Shown here piece after piece: positions 34,101 through 42,557 of a DNA stretch of 59,398 bases. Under the pieces are notes generated by a model that made no database searches, was not told where the DNA came from, and saw nothing but the letters and a program-made list of their open reading frames with translations. The DNA lies in the IMG/VR virus record IMGVR_UViG_3300044993_000568, positions 1-59,398 of that record. One strand, 5' to 3'. The DNA is from a virus. How positions within the stretch are numbered: the stretch's first letter is position 1; each line of letters starts with the position of its first letter. The position numbers and the translations under genes were made by a program.

Positions 34101-34510
34101 GCGATTTACTAGAGGCCGCCACTCCGACTATGCTATTAAATAATATGGCCGAATGGAGCGACAGCAGAAAGCAGCTTTTATATGTAAAGAATCGAAAAAT
34201 CCCCATAGTGGATATAAACGGCTACAACGCCAGAATGGATAACTTTGCGGACGACATCTTCGCCGTAGTGGCGTTTGTTGCAGAGACAAAAGAAGTGAGG
34301 TATTCTAATAACACTAAGACCATGATGAAATTTGTCTTAGAAATAGAGGATCACAGAATAGAGGCAGTTAAGTGGCCGGAATGGAAGAAAACGCATCACG
34401 GTATTGATTTCTCGCCAGACGAAAGCGCCTGCCTATTAATTATGAAAAAAAGATCAGGTTCAGATCAAGTTAGTATTTTAGAAGCATTTAAAATAGAGGA
34501 GATTGTATGA
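31094..34510 (+). CDS. dnaE: DNA polymerase III alpha subunit (family C, DnaE-type)
   Basis: The protein of about 1138 residues is close to bacterial DnaE in length. It begins with a PHP domain (FGPHNHPLSLDSGNTVEGFL, IAVTDHGTLGA). The palm has VGPGRGSAAGSLLTFGLG, the catalytic pair in GLADIDTDF and the third acidic residue in VKYDLLGLNTLEDI. A helix-hairpin-helix-like stretch (MIEGVGPAAYNEIIAKRPF) and an OB-like C-terminal part follow. The start at 31094 (MSKNFKDL) is preferred over 31079. Few phages carry a family C polymerase; most use family A or B. It overlaps the next gene by ATGA. Confidence 0.92.
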   Translation: MSKNFKDLTIFGPHNHPLSLDSGNTVEGFLRSAAVDFGRKAIAVTDHGTLGAIIEAHDFSQKLLKKNIDIKVVPGIELYLMPEPFDDTAGFNKDGTPKFNYYHLTVHLDDFDAYLDACKLSRSAFDKAVWKGGELKPMTTFEELRSLSGKITIFSGCMVSPVMKPILKGRQDVAERYFQELMAIAGPGRMFIEILPYEVSKNWNRQTKTFEPIKNECIPDGHLQIACNKWGFYLSEKYNIPLVISEDAHYAHESEKPIQDLRLNKDGQDNWKMSDANCLHHTDWLYQELNRLHPEYINESKFLEMVDNGWKSFENFKSFSPKFKHALPKIDIPHSCGEHCTKHNNPDDAMVGYIVNKIIQKNKFDIKDPVYMNRLKQEIDALAYNGKINILPYFLVLEEIVDWCAANDVLVGPGRGSAAGSLLTFGLGITSVDPIKEGLSFERFFDVSRVEEGLADIDTDFSNKNKVVEFVKNRWGDKFAFLGTGTTFKTKSALKDIDRLLYGSVREETDRICKLIPQSPQGVNEEDFLRGYKDADGNWQEGELHKNMELRAYLENNVQSAAMLFKMVGLIRQMGRHAAGVLIADRPIHEFIPVMKISDEITTQLLPKWVEKCGGVKYDLLGLNTLEDIRICLKNIEKRHGLKLDPWNLPDDPKIWEAAARDPETVFQLHTETVRPGLRMMKPRSVQESAILTAVFRPGAMDAPSVEDPQVTMDKIFLNRWTGAARTWYIHQDLEPILGNTKGVIVFQEQIMEIAHKLGGLTMPETQKLRKAISKKASDDLIILLNKVQDNLVANRGWTEKQAEAVCDQMKASGKYAFNKAHSVSYMYVARACAYFKYYYPLEWWAAVLTNASKDDLKKYWPKISSFTRLPDINQSTEEFRIVDGDDSQPYLLSPLNMIEGVGPAAYNEIIAKRPFINFEDFLSKVDRRVVNKRVAFKLILSGCLDQYFGPKVTDLEKLQEYMALKAKLEGKKVPEAIPDEFRQITALKRELIRKSVFKIYSGDLLEAATPTMLLNNMAEWSDSRKQLLYVKNRKIPIVDINGYNARMDNFADDIFAVVAFVAETKEVRYSNNTKTMMKFVLEIEDHRIEAVKWPEWKKTHHGIDFSPDESACLLIMKKRSGSDQVSILEAFKIEEIV

Positions 34511-35289
34511 ATAATGCCGAGTCAATTAAGCAATTGAGGCAAAAGTACACTGAGACAAAATTTGCAGCAGAAATCGAGCTGCAGCAAATTCCACAGAGCA
34601 CTAGGCCCGGATGGGAAGCCAAGAAGCGACGCGCAGCCGAAGAGCTACCCAAATTGTCTCTTGATCTGGCCGAATCCATCTTAAGTAACTCAGTGGCTAT
34701 GCTTCTGTCATCAGATATGCCGAATCAAGATAAATTCATTGAATATCTGAAAAGCCAAGAGTCCAATACAATAGTTATCGACAATAATGCGTTGGCGGAG
34801 TTCTTCTTTAAAAATGTCTTTCAAGAAAATCGCTCCGATTCATACTCATTTGGGAGCGAGACGGCTGCAAAAATTAACAACTTGCTATACGAAGTTGGCA
34901 TTCAATTACAATTAGTCGCGATTGACGTTATTATGATACCAGGAACGCTGTCCGGCACAGTAAAGGGCCGCAAGGCTGCAGTGGATCGCTTGCGTCAGAT
35001 TTTCTCGGCAACATATGGGGACTCTTTTGAATTTGCCTACCTTAATGCCCAGATTAAGCAGTTGATTTTAAACAATTTATCTGCCGATCGGATGGCGGTA
35101 GTCATCACAAATGCTAATATGTCTACAGCATCAAAATTATCTAGCGTTATGAGCAGAGTGGTGACAGTGTCTTCTAATGGCGGGAACGGCAAGGTACTAG
35201 TTTCGGAAGAGGATACGCCAGATGCCGTGCTAAAAGCTATTGTGGGCTCATTATCCAAAAAAAGAAAAGTTGACTCTAAAACAAATTAA
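34507..35289 (+). CDS. Unknown protein (260 aa) coupled to the polymerase
   Basis: This 260-residue protein overlaps the polymerase stop by ATGA. It begins with a charged helix (NNAESIKQLRQKYTETKFAAEIELQQI), then a mixed body with hydrophobic strands (GIQLQLVAIDVIMIPGTLSG) and a basic end (LSKKRKVDSKTN). No catalytic motif was found. Its tight coupling to the polymerase makes a replication-accessory role plausible, such as a clamp-loader or processivity partner, but no motif supports a specific one. Confidence 0.6.
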   Translation: MNNAESIKQLRQKYTETKFAAEIELQQIPQSTRPGWEAKKRRAAEELPKLSLDLAESILSNSVAMLLSSDMPNQDKFIEYLKSQESNTIVIDNNALAEFFFKNVFQENRSDSYSFGSETAAKINNLLYEVGIQLQLVAIDVIMIPGTLSGTVKGRKAAVDRLRQIFSATYGDSFEFAYLNAQIKQLILNNLSADRMAVVITNANMSTASKLSSVMSRVVTVSSNGGNGKVLVSEEDTPDAVLKAIVGSLSKKRKVDSKTN

Positions 35290-35298
35290 TAATATTCT
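35270..35298 (+). promoter_or_regulatory. Promoter before the ssDNA-binding protein gene
   Basis: -35 TTGACT (35270-35275), 17-bp spacer, -10 TATTCT (35293-35298), overlapping the end of the preceding gene. This gives a separate transcript for the ssDNA-binding protein, which is needed in large amounts. Confidence 0.6.
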
Positions 35299-35345
35299 TA
35301 TTTTAAGACACACTAAATAACGCCCAAAGCGGCAAGGAGTATAAG

Positions 35346-36317
35346 ATGTCTATTGGTAAGTATGATCCAAATAAAGTTGACCGTCCCACATACGTTAAAA
35401 AGAAGTATTTTAACGTACAGCCAGGCAGCAATGTCTATCGCATTCTTCCGCCTTTTGGCTCACTTAAAGACAGTGGCCAAATCGCCTTCTATCGCGCAGT
35501 AATTTTTGTACAGTCCACAAAAGGGAAGCGGCCAGTTCCAACAATTATGAAAAAGGGTCGAGACGGCAGTATTATTACGCGATGCCCGCTTTTTGACAAA
35601 GTCGAAGCACTTAGCAAGTCAGTAGAGGCAATGGCAGCAGATCCCAATACAGATCCAACCGTGCTTGAAAACCGCAAAAAAATGGTTCAGTCGCTGTCAC
35701 TTGACCGTGGCTATTATCTGAATGTCATCAACCAGGCAGGAGAGATTGGCGTACTAAAGATTCGATATACTGCATTCCAAAGCCTAAAGAAACGCCTAGA
35801 AGAACTTGCTTCTATGGGCGTTGATCCGATCAATCCGGGTCCAAATAACGGCGTATATTTTGATTTTAAGCGATACAAAGACGAAAAAGGCAAGACAGTG
35901 TACGAGGTTGTCCCTCTGCAGCGATCTTACAAAGATCCCAATACTGGCCGGTTAATTTCAGAAATGGCAATGGCACCAATTGATGATACTGTGGTCGCTC
36001 GCATGGAAAAAGAAGCATTCGATCTAAAGACTATGCACCGAACCTTTACAGAAGAAGAGATGTCACTCATTGCCACTCTCGATCCTAATACTATAGACCG
36101 AGTATTCGCGGCTCCACAAGAGTCTCGCGAAAGCCTCACTCCAGATGAGTTCGAGGCTGACGGTGAAGAAGAGGCAGCCAGCTTGGCTGTTCCTGCACAA
36201 ACAACTAATGTAGCTACAGCCGGAAGACTATCTGCGCCAGTAGCCGCCACTGCGGTAGCACAGCCGATGTCGTCGCAAAGCGTTGTAGATATGTTTTTGT
36301 CAGGAAATAACAAGTAA
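35346..36317 (+). CDS. ssb: Single-stranded DNA-binding protein (gp32-like role)
   Basis: The 323-residue protein begins with a basic stretch (KYDPNKVDRPTYVKKKYFNVQPG) and the characteristic phage SSB segment NVYRILPPFGSLKDSGQIAFY. An OB-like core follows (residues 30-210), then an acidic and Ala/Thr-rich flexible C-terminus (FEADGEEEAASLAVPAQ) ending in VVDMFLSGNNK, typical of SSB tails that recruit partners. AAGGAG precedes the ATG. It lies in the replication cluster before the UvsX-like recombinase and has its own promoter (35270-35298). Confidence 0.75.
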   Translation: MSIGKYDPNKVDRPTYVKKKYFNVQPGSNVYRILPPFGSLKDSGQIAFYRAVIFVQSTKGKRPVPTIMKKGRDGSIITRCPLFDKVEALSKSVEAMAADPNTDPTVLENRKKMVQSLSLDRGYYLNVINQAGEIGVLKIRYTAFQSLKKRLEELASMGVDPINPGPNNGVYFDFKRYKDEKGKTVYEVVPLQRSYKDPNTGRLISEMAMAPIDDTVVARMEKEAFDLKTMHRTFTEEEMSLIATLDPNTIDRVFAAPQESRESLTPDEFEADGEEEAASLAVPAQTTNVATAGRLSAPVAATAVAQPMSSQSVVDMFLSGNNK

Positions 36318-36841
36318 TGAAAAACGCGTCTAGCTCATTAATAGGCGAACAGAAGATGCTTGAGGTTCCCCGAGGCCGGGGAACCGGTTCTCCAATTGCT
36401 TTTAATGCAACGCCAATTTATGATGCCGTTAATCAAATCGATCAGGTGAGGCGGGCTACGGCCATAACATCCCCAGATCTAATGGCTACTTTTAATATGG
36501 CAATGCACACCACATCCAAGCTAATCTCGCTAATCGAGCTAGAAAAATCATATGCGGAGGCATCGCTAAGAGAGGCCAAGGCTGTTGCTATCCTGGATAG
36601 GGCGGATGCAATGCTTGCAGCAAGGAATATGAAGTCCACGGCAGACCTGCGGGAAGCCGTAGTAAATCTAGATCCAGATGTTGTTGGCGCCAAAGAGAGA
36701 CTGGACAATCTTACTGCGATGCTCACTTTCTTTACAAATACATATTATGAGCTTAGGGAAGCTTTATACAGTACTAAAAAAATATGCGATATTTATCTAA
36801 AATTACCTAACGACCCGAATACAGGGGGAGAGCGTCAATGA
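36317..36841 (+). CDS. Unknown helical protein between SSB and UvsX
   Basis: This 174-residue protein is coupled by TAATG to the SSB gene and by ATGA to the recombinase gene. It is helical and charged from residue 50 on (KLISLIELEKSYAEASLREAKAVAILDRADAML). The N-terminal part is Gly/Arg-rich (VPRGRGTGSPIAF). In T4 the genes near uvsX include the mediator UvsY, a small helical protein; this gene is a candidate functional counterpart by position, with no sequence proof. Confidence 0.55.
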   Translation: MKNASSSLIGEQKMLEVPRGRGTGSPIAFNATPIYDAVNQIDQVRRATAITSPDLMATFNMAMHTTSKLISLIELEKSYAEASLREAKAVAILDRADAMLAARNMKSTADLREAVVNLDPDVVGAKERLDNLTAMLTFFTNTYYELREALYSTKKICDIYLKLPNDPNTGGERQ

Positions 36842-37875
36842 GTAGCGTAAATAAATGGATTAATCAGCTTAAAAAACATGCTGCAGCAGTAGACTATGAG
36901 GAGTCAGTAAACAGAAAACAAGTAGTGGCTAAGTCTTCTAGTCCTGGAATTAATTACTTGTTTGGCAAAGCTCATGGGATTAAGCCTGGATATACTGCAA
37001 TGATTTATGGCCCAGCCAAATCTGGTAAATCTTTGTTTTCATTAGATTTTGCGGCACAGCTGCACAGAGACGACCCTAATGCTATCGTGCTTCATTTTGA
37101 TACAGAATACAGAGAAACAGTAACAACTTGGGCCCCTAAGTTCGGGATCGACATGAGCAGAATCGTCTCCTACTCTACCAACAATCCAGAGGAGATTTTT
37201 GATTTTATTGCTGACGACGTGCAGGCGATGCTCCAGGAGGGTGCCCCGATTAAGATGATTATTATTGACTCTCTTGCGATGATTAAGTATCCAAAAGAAG
37301 CAAATGCGGAGTCCACTACTAACCTGCTGATAGGTGACGGCGCTGCCTATTTGGCACGCGGCATGAAAGCTATCTTGCCAGTTATCCGTAAGCACGGCAT
37401 CTACACCATCTTGTGTCAACACGTTAGGGCGAATATGGACCCCAATACTTCCAAATACCGTCCATATGTAATCCCAGGAGGATTCGCTTTAAAGCATTCG
37501 GTCGAGTACTGGATGCTGTGTCAAAAAATCGAATCTAAAGATACAAAGGTTTTTGATACAGATAAGAAAGACGGCTCCGGAAATCCCATCCAAACTGGAC
37601 ACGCAATTCGTGTAAAGATGGAAGAAAATTCTTTAGGTCCACAAAACAGGGCTATTGAAGTAAATCTTTCATACCAGAACGGTCTCGTTGACCATCATTT
37701 GGAAGTGGCTGAACTGGCCAAGAATATGGGCATCGTAGAGCGACCCAACAACGTCACCTACATTTTTGGCGAGTATAAATGGCGAGGATTCGAGGACTTT
37801 GCCAATGCCATTAAGGCGGACGAGGCTCTTGCAAGCCAGCTTATTGAAAAAATTAAACAGCAAGATATTACTTAA
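36838..37875 (+). CDS. uvsX: UvsX/RecA-like recombinase
   Basis: The 345-residue ATP-dependent strand-exchange protein has Walker A YGPAKSGKS and Walker B KMIIIDSLAMI, a RecA-fold core with DTEYRETVTTWAPKFG, and the DNA-binding L2-like region with QHVRANMDPN and VIPGGFALKHSVEYW. An N-terminal helical stretch (NKWINQLKKHAAAVDYEESVNRK) resembles the polymerisation arm of UvsX. It lies between a helical protein and the primase and works with SSB and the helicases in recombination-dependent replication. Confidence 0.88.
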   Translation: MSSVNKWINQLKKHAAAVDYEESVNRKQVVAKSSSPGINYLFGKAHGIKPGYTAMIYGPAKSGKSLFSLDFAAQLHRDDPNAIVLHFDTEYRETVTTWAPKFGIDMSRIVSYSTNNPEEIFDFIADDVQAMLQEGAPIKMIIIDSLAMIKYPKEANAESTTNLLIGDGAAYLARGMKAILPVIRKHGIYTILCQHVRANMDPNTSKYRPYVIPGGFALKHSVEYWMLCQKIESKDTKVFDTDKKDGSGNPIQTGHAIRVKMEENSLGPQNRAIEVNLSYQNGLVDHHLEVAELAKNMGIVERPNNVTYIFGEYKWRGFEDFANAIKADEALASQLIEKIKQQDIT

Positions 37876-37901
37876 AATGATATAATTATACGTGGTGTTC
37901 G

Positions 37902-38888
37902 ATGGAAAACAAGCTCAGGCTATTTTTTGAAAAATATAAAATAGTACCCGAGCAAGAGACGGCGCGAAGTTTTCTATTCGACTGCCCAGCCTGCTCAGGC
38001 AAAAAGAAGTTATATATTCAAAAAAAGGATGGCAGAGCCGCCTGCTTTAAGCAAGGAAATCCTGGTCAATGCCCATCTCCTGGGAGCACAGCGGTTTACG
38101 CTCTCAGCCTTCTGACCAATCTCAGCATCAAGCAATGTAAGGAAGAGCTGTTTGGAGATGTGCCCCAAATACATGAATCTTTAGACGTTAAGCTCGATAT
38201 CAGCACGGACACAGCCAGAACAGAATTGCAGCCGTTAAAACCAGAGCAAATTCCAGCCGACCTGGCGCTCCCCGGCATGCCCGAATTTAATGCGGGACTA
38301 TCCTACCTGGAGGGACGTGGACTGGATTTGGCTACTATAAAAAAATACGGAATAGGTTATTCGCCAAATATGCGCAGAGTAATATTCCCTGTAATTATGA
38401 ATAAAAAAATGTATGGATGGCAGGGACGCGCTATTGATAAAGTGGATAAGGCTTACCGGATGTATAATCTACCTGGAGAATGGAAGGCCCGAAGTCTTAT
38501 GTTTTATGATAATATACTGAAGTCAGACTTTGCAATTCTAGCAGAGGGGCCGGTATCTGCGCTAAAGTTCGCTAAAGTCGGAAGATTCGTCGCGTCCATG
38601 GGAAAAGAAGTGAGTCGCGCTCAGTTAGAATTACTAGCGAATGCGGGAATTAAGAAGCTATACTTGGCTCTTGATAGGGATGCGTTTGACAAAAACGATA
38701 AGATTAGATATTCTATGAGTGCTCTTGGCGTGGAATGCTATAAAATTCCCGTCCCAGATCATAGAGATGATTTTGGCGACTGCACTTATGAGGAGTGCGA
38801 GAAAGCTTTTGGTGAGTCTGTAATGCTTCAGGATGCCTTAAGCACGGGCGAATGGGATATCAAATTAGATACTAAGAGGTTGTTTTAA
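37902..38888 (+). CDS. DnaG-like DNA primase
   Basis: The 328-residue primase has an N-terminal zinc-binding module (Cys pairs in FDCPACSGKKKLY, then C-F and Q-C-P-S) that recognises priming sites. The TOPRIM domain has the catalytic Glu in ILAEGPVSALKFA and the Asp-x-Asp in LALDRDAFDK. The region GIGYSPNMRRVIFPVIMNK resembles the DnaG core. It is shorter than bacterial DnaG because the helicase-binding C-terminal domain is missing, as in many phages. It joins by TAATG to the DnaB-like helicase gene. Confidence 0.85.
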   Translation: MENKLRLFFEKYKIVPEQETARSFLFDCPACSGKKKLYIQKKDGRAACFKQGNPGQCPSPGSTAVYALSLLTNLSIKQCKEELFGDVPQIHESLDVKLDISTDTARTELQPLKPEQIPADLALPGMPEFNAGLSYLEGRGLDLATIKKYGIGYSPNMRRVIFPVIMNKKMYGWQGRAIDKVDKAYRMYNLPGEWKARSLMFYDNILKSDFAILAEGPVSALKFAKVGRFVASMGKEVSRAQLELLANAGIKKLYLALDRDAFDKNDKIRYSMSALGVECYKIPVPDHRDDFGDCTYEECEKAFGESVMLQDALSTGEWDIKLDTKRLF

Positions 38889-40582
38889 TGGCCCTTATCC
38901 AGAACGATAAAGATATAGCATTGCCTTTCAATGAGGCGTTTCAAGAATCTATAATTGGGCACTGTTTAAATGATTACAAGTTCTTTATACAGTGTAACGA
39001 CAAGTTAAAGCCACAATGGTTCACGGCTAATCCCCTCATAGCGAACATTTTTGAGCAAATGCAGAAATCCTACAGGGCCAATAATGTGGCGGTCCGGTCA
39101 GCCGAAGAGCTTATGAATGAACGCTTCTTCTTGCTTCAAAGCGAATCGGACCAGCAGAAGTACCGAGCTATTCTACAGAAAGCCGAATGGCAAGCTGGCG
39201 TGAAGGGCTTTGATCTGGGGAAGGTCAAAAAACAGCTTACGGGGTTTATCCGGCTGTGTCTATTCAAAGAAGCAATCGAAGGGGCGGCCCAAAAATACCG
39301 CTCATCTGGTCTTGATGACGCATACAGCTGGACTAAGGAGCGAATCAACCTAATTAAAGAAGCCTCTTTTGAGGATGACGCCCAGGTAATGTCGTTCTTA
39401 CATCCACAAGAATGGCTCGCAGACGAACTGAAAGAATCCTCGGGCGCTATTTCCACGGGAAATAGGAAACTAGATTTCGCGCTTGGAGGCGGACTCTTTA
39501 AGGGCGAGACCACTGCAATTATGGCCCCTGTGAATCAGGGGAAAAGCTCGTTCATGATTACGATTGCTAGGCACGCCATAAAGCAGGGCAAAAAAGTTCT
39601 TTGGCTAACTCATGAAGATAACCCTAAAAAATTACGCCGCAAGATGCTCGCAGCGTTTTTAGGAGTATCCAAAAATACCCTCTCTAACCCAAAGAGCCTG
39701 GAAGATCCGCAGTTTAAAAAGGACATTAATGCGGCGGCATTCTATATTGACCAGCACCTGACCTATATCCCGTATAGTAAGATTTCTGGTATGTATATAG
39801 AAGACGTGGCGCAGGAGATCGAGAAAAGGCACAACGACCTGATTACCTCTACTGGGAAAGGCTACGACCTTATCGTAGATGATTATCCTAAAAAATTAAA
39901 AACTCGCAACAGAAATGCCGAAATGTACAGGACAGAGCTTGCTGAGGTTTACGACGTTTTTAATCACATAGCAATTAATCTAGACGTACATTGCTTTGTG
40001 GCCATTCAGACTAACCGCGAAGGACTCAAGCAAAATCTCGGCAAAGTAAAAAGTGACCAGCTGATCGGCATGGATTTGGTGGATGAGTCGTATGGCATTG
40101 CCCAAAACATGGGGAATATCATTACGTTGAATCGTAGCCCAGAGGATAAGGTTTTAAATTTGGCTAGACTATCTATCACAAAGTCTCGCAATGATATTAC
40201 TGACATTGCAGTTGTAACTCGTACCGCGTATGCCTGCACATTGACTCACGGCGATAAAGAAATGTTTACACCGGACTGCAATTTCTATCTACCAGATCCC
40301 GAGAACGCCCTAAAAAAGCGATTGGTTGACTACAAGATAAGGATGCTGCCGGACTTCCCTTATAAAAATAGGGGTCATGCGTTAGATACTGGAGAATTCA
40401 GAATGCTCGCTTCCTGGGGGCAGGCGGATAACCGCGTAAGGCCATCGAGCGAAGTCAACGATCTGCTCTGTAAGATTGAGTCGGGCGAAATTAACGATAA
40501 TGAAGATTATAATAATTTTGTTAATCAATTTATTTTAGATCCAAACAGAAACCATGAAATTGTGAAGGGAAAGACGGTGTAA
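38888..40582 (+). CDS. dnaB: DnaB-like replicative helicase
   Basis: The 564-residue hexameric helicase has an N-terminal domain (residues 1-150), then a RecA-type motor with STGNRKLDFALGGGLFKGE, Walker A APVNQGKSSF and Walker B LIVDDYPKKL, and C-terminal QTNREG and MGNIITLNRS segments that fit the later DnaB motifs. It is translationally coupled to the primase, so the two form the primosome. The order primase-helicase with UvsX and SSB just upstream is typical of large phages. Confidence 0.88.
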   Translation: MALIQNDKDIALPFNEAFQESIIGHCLNDYKFFIQCNDKLKPQWFTANPLIANIFEQMQKSYRANNVAVRSAEELMNERFFLLQSESDQQKYRAILQKAEWQAGVKGFDLGKVKKQLTGFIRLCLFKEAIEGAAQKYRSSGLDDAYSWTKERINLIKEASFEDDAQVMSFLHPQEWLADELKESSGAISTGNRKLDFALGGGLFKGETTAIMAPVNQGKSSFMITIARHAIKQGKKVLWLTHEDNPKKLRRKMLAAFLGVSKNTLSNPKSLEDPQFKKDINAAAFYIDQHLTYIPYSKISGMYIEDVAQEIEKRHNDLITSTGKGYDLIVDDYPKKLKTRNRNAEMYRTELAEVYDVFNHIAINLDVHCFVAIQTNREGLKQNLGKVKSDQLIGMDLVDESYGIAQNMGNIITLNRSPEDKVLNLARLSITKSRNDITDIAVVTRTAYACTLTHGDKEMFTPDCNFYLPDPENALKKRLVDYKIRMLPDFPYKNRGHALDTGEFRMLASWGQADNRVRPSSEVNDLLCKIESGEINDNEDYNNFVNQFILDPNRNHEIVKGKTV

Positions 40583-40583
40583 T

Positions 40584-41024
40584 ATGAATAAAGTACTTAA
40601 AATGTCACTTATTGGCCTTATCCTTTTTGCCCTGGGCGCGGCCTTGGGTAGATACTTGGCTCCAGAAAAAGTTGAAGTATTTAAAGAAGAGGTTATTAAA
40701 GAGGTCGAAGTAGTCAAGAAGGACGTGGTTTACGTAGAAAAAAAGATAACTCGGCCAGACGGAACAATTGAAGAAGAGCGGCGCATTGAGGACAAGTCCG
40801 AAACGGAGCGAAGCCGAGATCAAGCAAGCAGGGAGTCCAAGATTGTGCAGAATGCCAAACCTCAATGGAAGGTGTCTGGGTTGGTAGAAACAAGCTACTT
40901 GAAAAAAAATTCTAGTCCAGTATATGGCATTAGCGTGGAGCGCCGTATTGCAGGCCCAATTTTTGTAGGGGCTTGGAGCACAACCGGGTCCAATTTTGGA
41001 GTATCCGTAGGGCTGGAATTTTAA
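40584..41024 (+). CDS. Membrane-anchored protein with VEK-rich stalk and barrel-like end
   Basis: This 146-residue protein has an N-terminal membrane segment at about residues 7-27 (MSLIGLILFALGAALGRYL), then a charged stalk rich in V/E/K (VEVFKEEVIKEVEVVKKDVVYVEKKI), then a beta-rich end (GISVERRIAGPIFVGAWSTT) closing in GLEF, with a terminal Phe as in outer-membrane beta-barrel strands. Its build matches the protein at 53647, though identity is low. It is secreted or anchored with the stalk in the periplasm. Function unknown. Confidence 0.6.
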   Translation: MNKVLKMSLIGLILFALGAALGRYLAPEKVEVFKEEVIKEVEVVKKDVVYVEKKITRPDGTIEEERRIEDKSETERSRDQASRESKIVQNAKPQWKVSGLVETSYLKKNSSPVYGISVERRIAGPIFVGAWSTTGSNFGVSVGLEF

Positions 41025-41025
41025 C

Positions 41026-41277
41026 ATGAACCGGTGGAGCCCTATTAAATTTACGCATCATGAAATGGCGACTATAGCTGAAATAAAGAAGGCAATAGAT
41101 AAGGGCTCTATTGGGCAAGCCAGCCTTAAAGAGACCGCACTAAATGTCTACATGCAGACCCCCGGCAGTTTATTCGGGGGCGAATATCTGGTAGAATATT
41201 CTTGGACTACTGCAGTTTTGGTTTATTTAAAAAATAAAGGCTTTAAAGTGGTGCCGGATGAACAAACGGAAGAGTAG
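41026..41277 (+). CDS. Small unknown protein (83 aa)
   Basis: This 83-residue protein begins MNRWSPIKFTHHEMATIAEIKKAID and contains LKETALNVYMQTPG and SWTTAVLVYLKNKGF. It is mixed alpha/beta with no membrane segment or motif and starts one base after the previous stop (TAACATG). It overlaps the next small gene by 20 bases. Confidence 0.5.
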   Translation: MNRWSPIKFTHHEMATIAEIKKAIDKGSIGQASLKETALNVYMQTPGSLFGGEYLVEYSWTTAVLVYLKNKGFKVVPDEQTEE

Positions 41278-41488
41278 AGTTATCCCAATTACTTATCGCG
41301 GAGAAGAGCTAGATAGCTCTAATCAGGCCTCTCTTTCATTTGATGCTATTGGAGTAAACGATTACTATCTTATAGATAGATTTTTAAACGGTTTTGAATT
41401 TGAAATTAGCTATCTGGATGATGCAATAGGTGATCCGATAGCGAATCTTAATTTATATACACACGATCCTATTGATGGTTCCGACTAA
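41258..41488 (+). CDS. Small unknown protein (76 aa)
   Basis: This 76-residue protein begins MNKRKSRVIPITYRGEEL and has an acidic C-terminal half (LDDAIGDPIANLNLYTHDPIDGSD). It overlaps the previous gene by 20 bases and ends 64 bases before the AAA+ gene. No motif was seen. Confidence 0.5.
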   Translation: MNKRKSRVIPITYRGEELDSSNQASLSFDAIGVNDYYLIDRFLNGFEFEISYLDDAIGDPIANLNLYTHDPIDGSD

Positions 41489-41552
41489 ATAAGAATTAAA
41501 GCTTATATTTTGAAAAACGCTTAATAAAATATAAAACACAACGGTGAATAAA

Positions 41553-42557
41553 ATGTCTGTTAGCTCTAAAACCTCAAAATCGTTTAAAGTTAAAAAAATA
41601 ACACAAATTAAAGACTTGCAGATAGGCGAAGATCTCCCCACTTCTGATCTGTGCATTACAAACGACGATACAATTCTTCAATTTGATTTTATTGAGCCCG
41701 AAGAGGACATGGTACCCAAAGTAACTGTAAAGCCCGGCGTATTCACTATACTTAAGAATTCTGTTGGCATTTCTTTGATACCTACAAAAATGGAAACGGG
41801 CAATGCTCTGGAATCAGTAGATAATACGGCTCGAATAAAAAAAGAGCTGGAGAGTTTTTATGGCAAACTTCATATATATGAGGAACTTCAGCTGCCAAAG
41901 AAGCGAGCAATCTTGCTATACGGTGAACCAGGAACAGGCAAAACCTTTTCTATCAAAAAAGCAGTGAACGACCTAATATCTCAAGATCCGGGGGTAACCG
42001 TTCTGATTTGGCCAACTTCCGAGATTAGCTCAGAGGTAGTTTCCAAATTTCTAAGCTTCGCCGCCGACTATACAAAAGACGTAACTAAGGTCGTTTTAAT
42101 TATGGAAGATATCGGAGGATCTGAAGAAGAGGTGTCAAGTCGGGTTCGCGAAGTAAGCTCCGGGATCTTGCAGCTTCTTGATGGAGTTAATGTAGTATTC
42201 AGATTGCCAACTTTTATTATTGCAACGACTAATTTTCCGCAAAAACTGCTATCCAACCTGGCTGACAGGCCGGGACGGTTCGATGAGCTTATTGATATGC
42301 CACCTCCTCCACTGGAGCAAAAAATAGCTCTTTTAGAGTTTATTGCCAAAAGGCTACTTTCGGATGAAGAAAAAAATGCTCTTAAAATGAAGGGGGCAGA
42401 CAAGCTCAGTATCGCCCACTTAAAAGAGATTATTGTCAGGACTAGAATTCATGACAAAACAATTAATCAAGTTGTTAAAGAAATGATTGAGCACAGGGCC
42501 AAGTTTGAAGCGGGGTTTGAAAAGCGACAAAAAATGGGCTTTTTTGACGAGGATTAA
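41553..42557 (+). CDS. AAA+ ATPase, probable partner of the ClpP-like protease
   Basis: The 334-residue AAA+ protein has Walker A GEPGTGKT (about residues 124-131), Walker B IMEDIGG, sensor 1 IIATTNFPQ and the arginine-finger region LADRPGRFDE. The start at 41553 (MSVSSKTSKSFKV) is preferred over an in-frame GTG nine bases upstream because GGTG lies seven bases before it. It directly precedes the ClpP-like gene with no gap, which suggests an unfoldase and protease pair. It resembles single-domain AAA+ of the FtsH/CbbX kind more than ClpX; no zinc finger is seen. Confidence 0.75.
   Translation: MSVSSKTSKSFKVKKITQIKDLQIGEDLPTSDLCITNDDTILQFDFIEPEEDMVPKVTVKPGVFTILKNSVGISLIPTKMETGNALESVDNTARIKKELESFYGKLHIYEELQLPKKRAILLYGEPGTGKTFSIKKAVNDLISQDPGVTVLIWPTSEISSEVVSKFLSFAADYTKDVTKVVLIMEDIGGSEEEVSSRVREVSSGILQLLDGVNVVFRLPTFIIATTNFPQKLLSNLADRPGRFDELIDMPPPPLEQKIALLEFIAKRLLSDEEKNALKMKGADKLSIAHLKEIIVRTRIHDKTINQVVKEMIEHRAKFEAGFEKRQKMGFFDED

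Noticed and set aside
35260-35289. Nuclear-localisation-like KKRKV at the end of the 260-residue protein
   Set aside because: Short basic strings are common in DNA-binding phage proteins and have no meaning here without other evidence.
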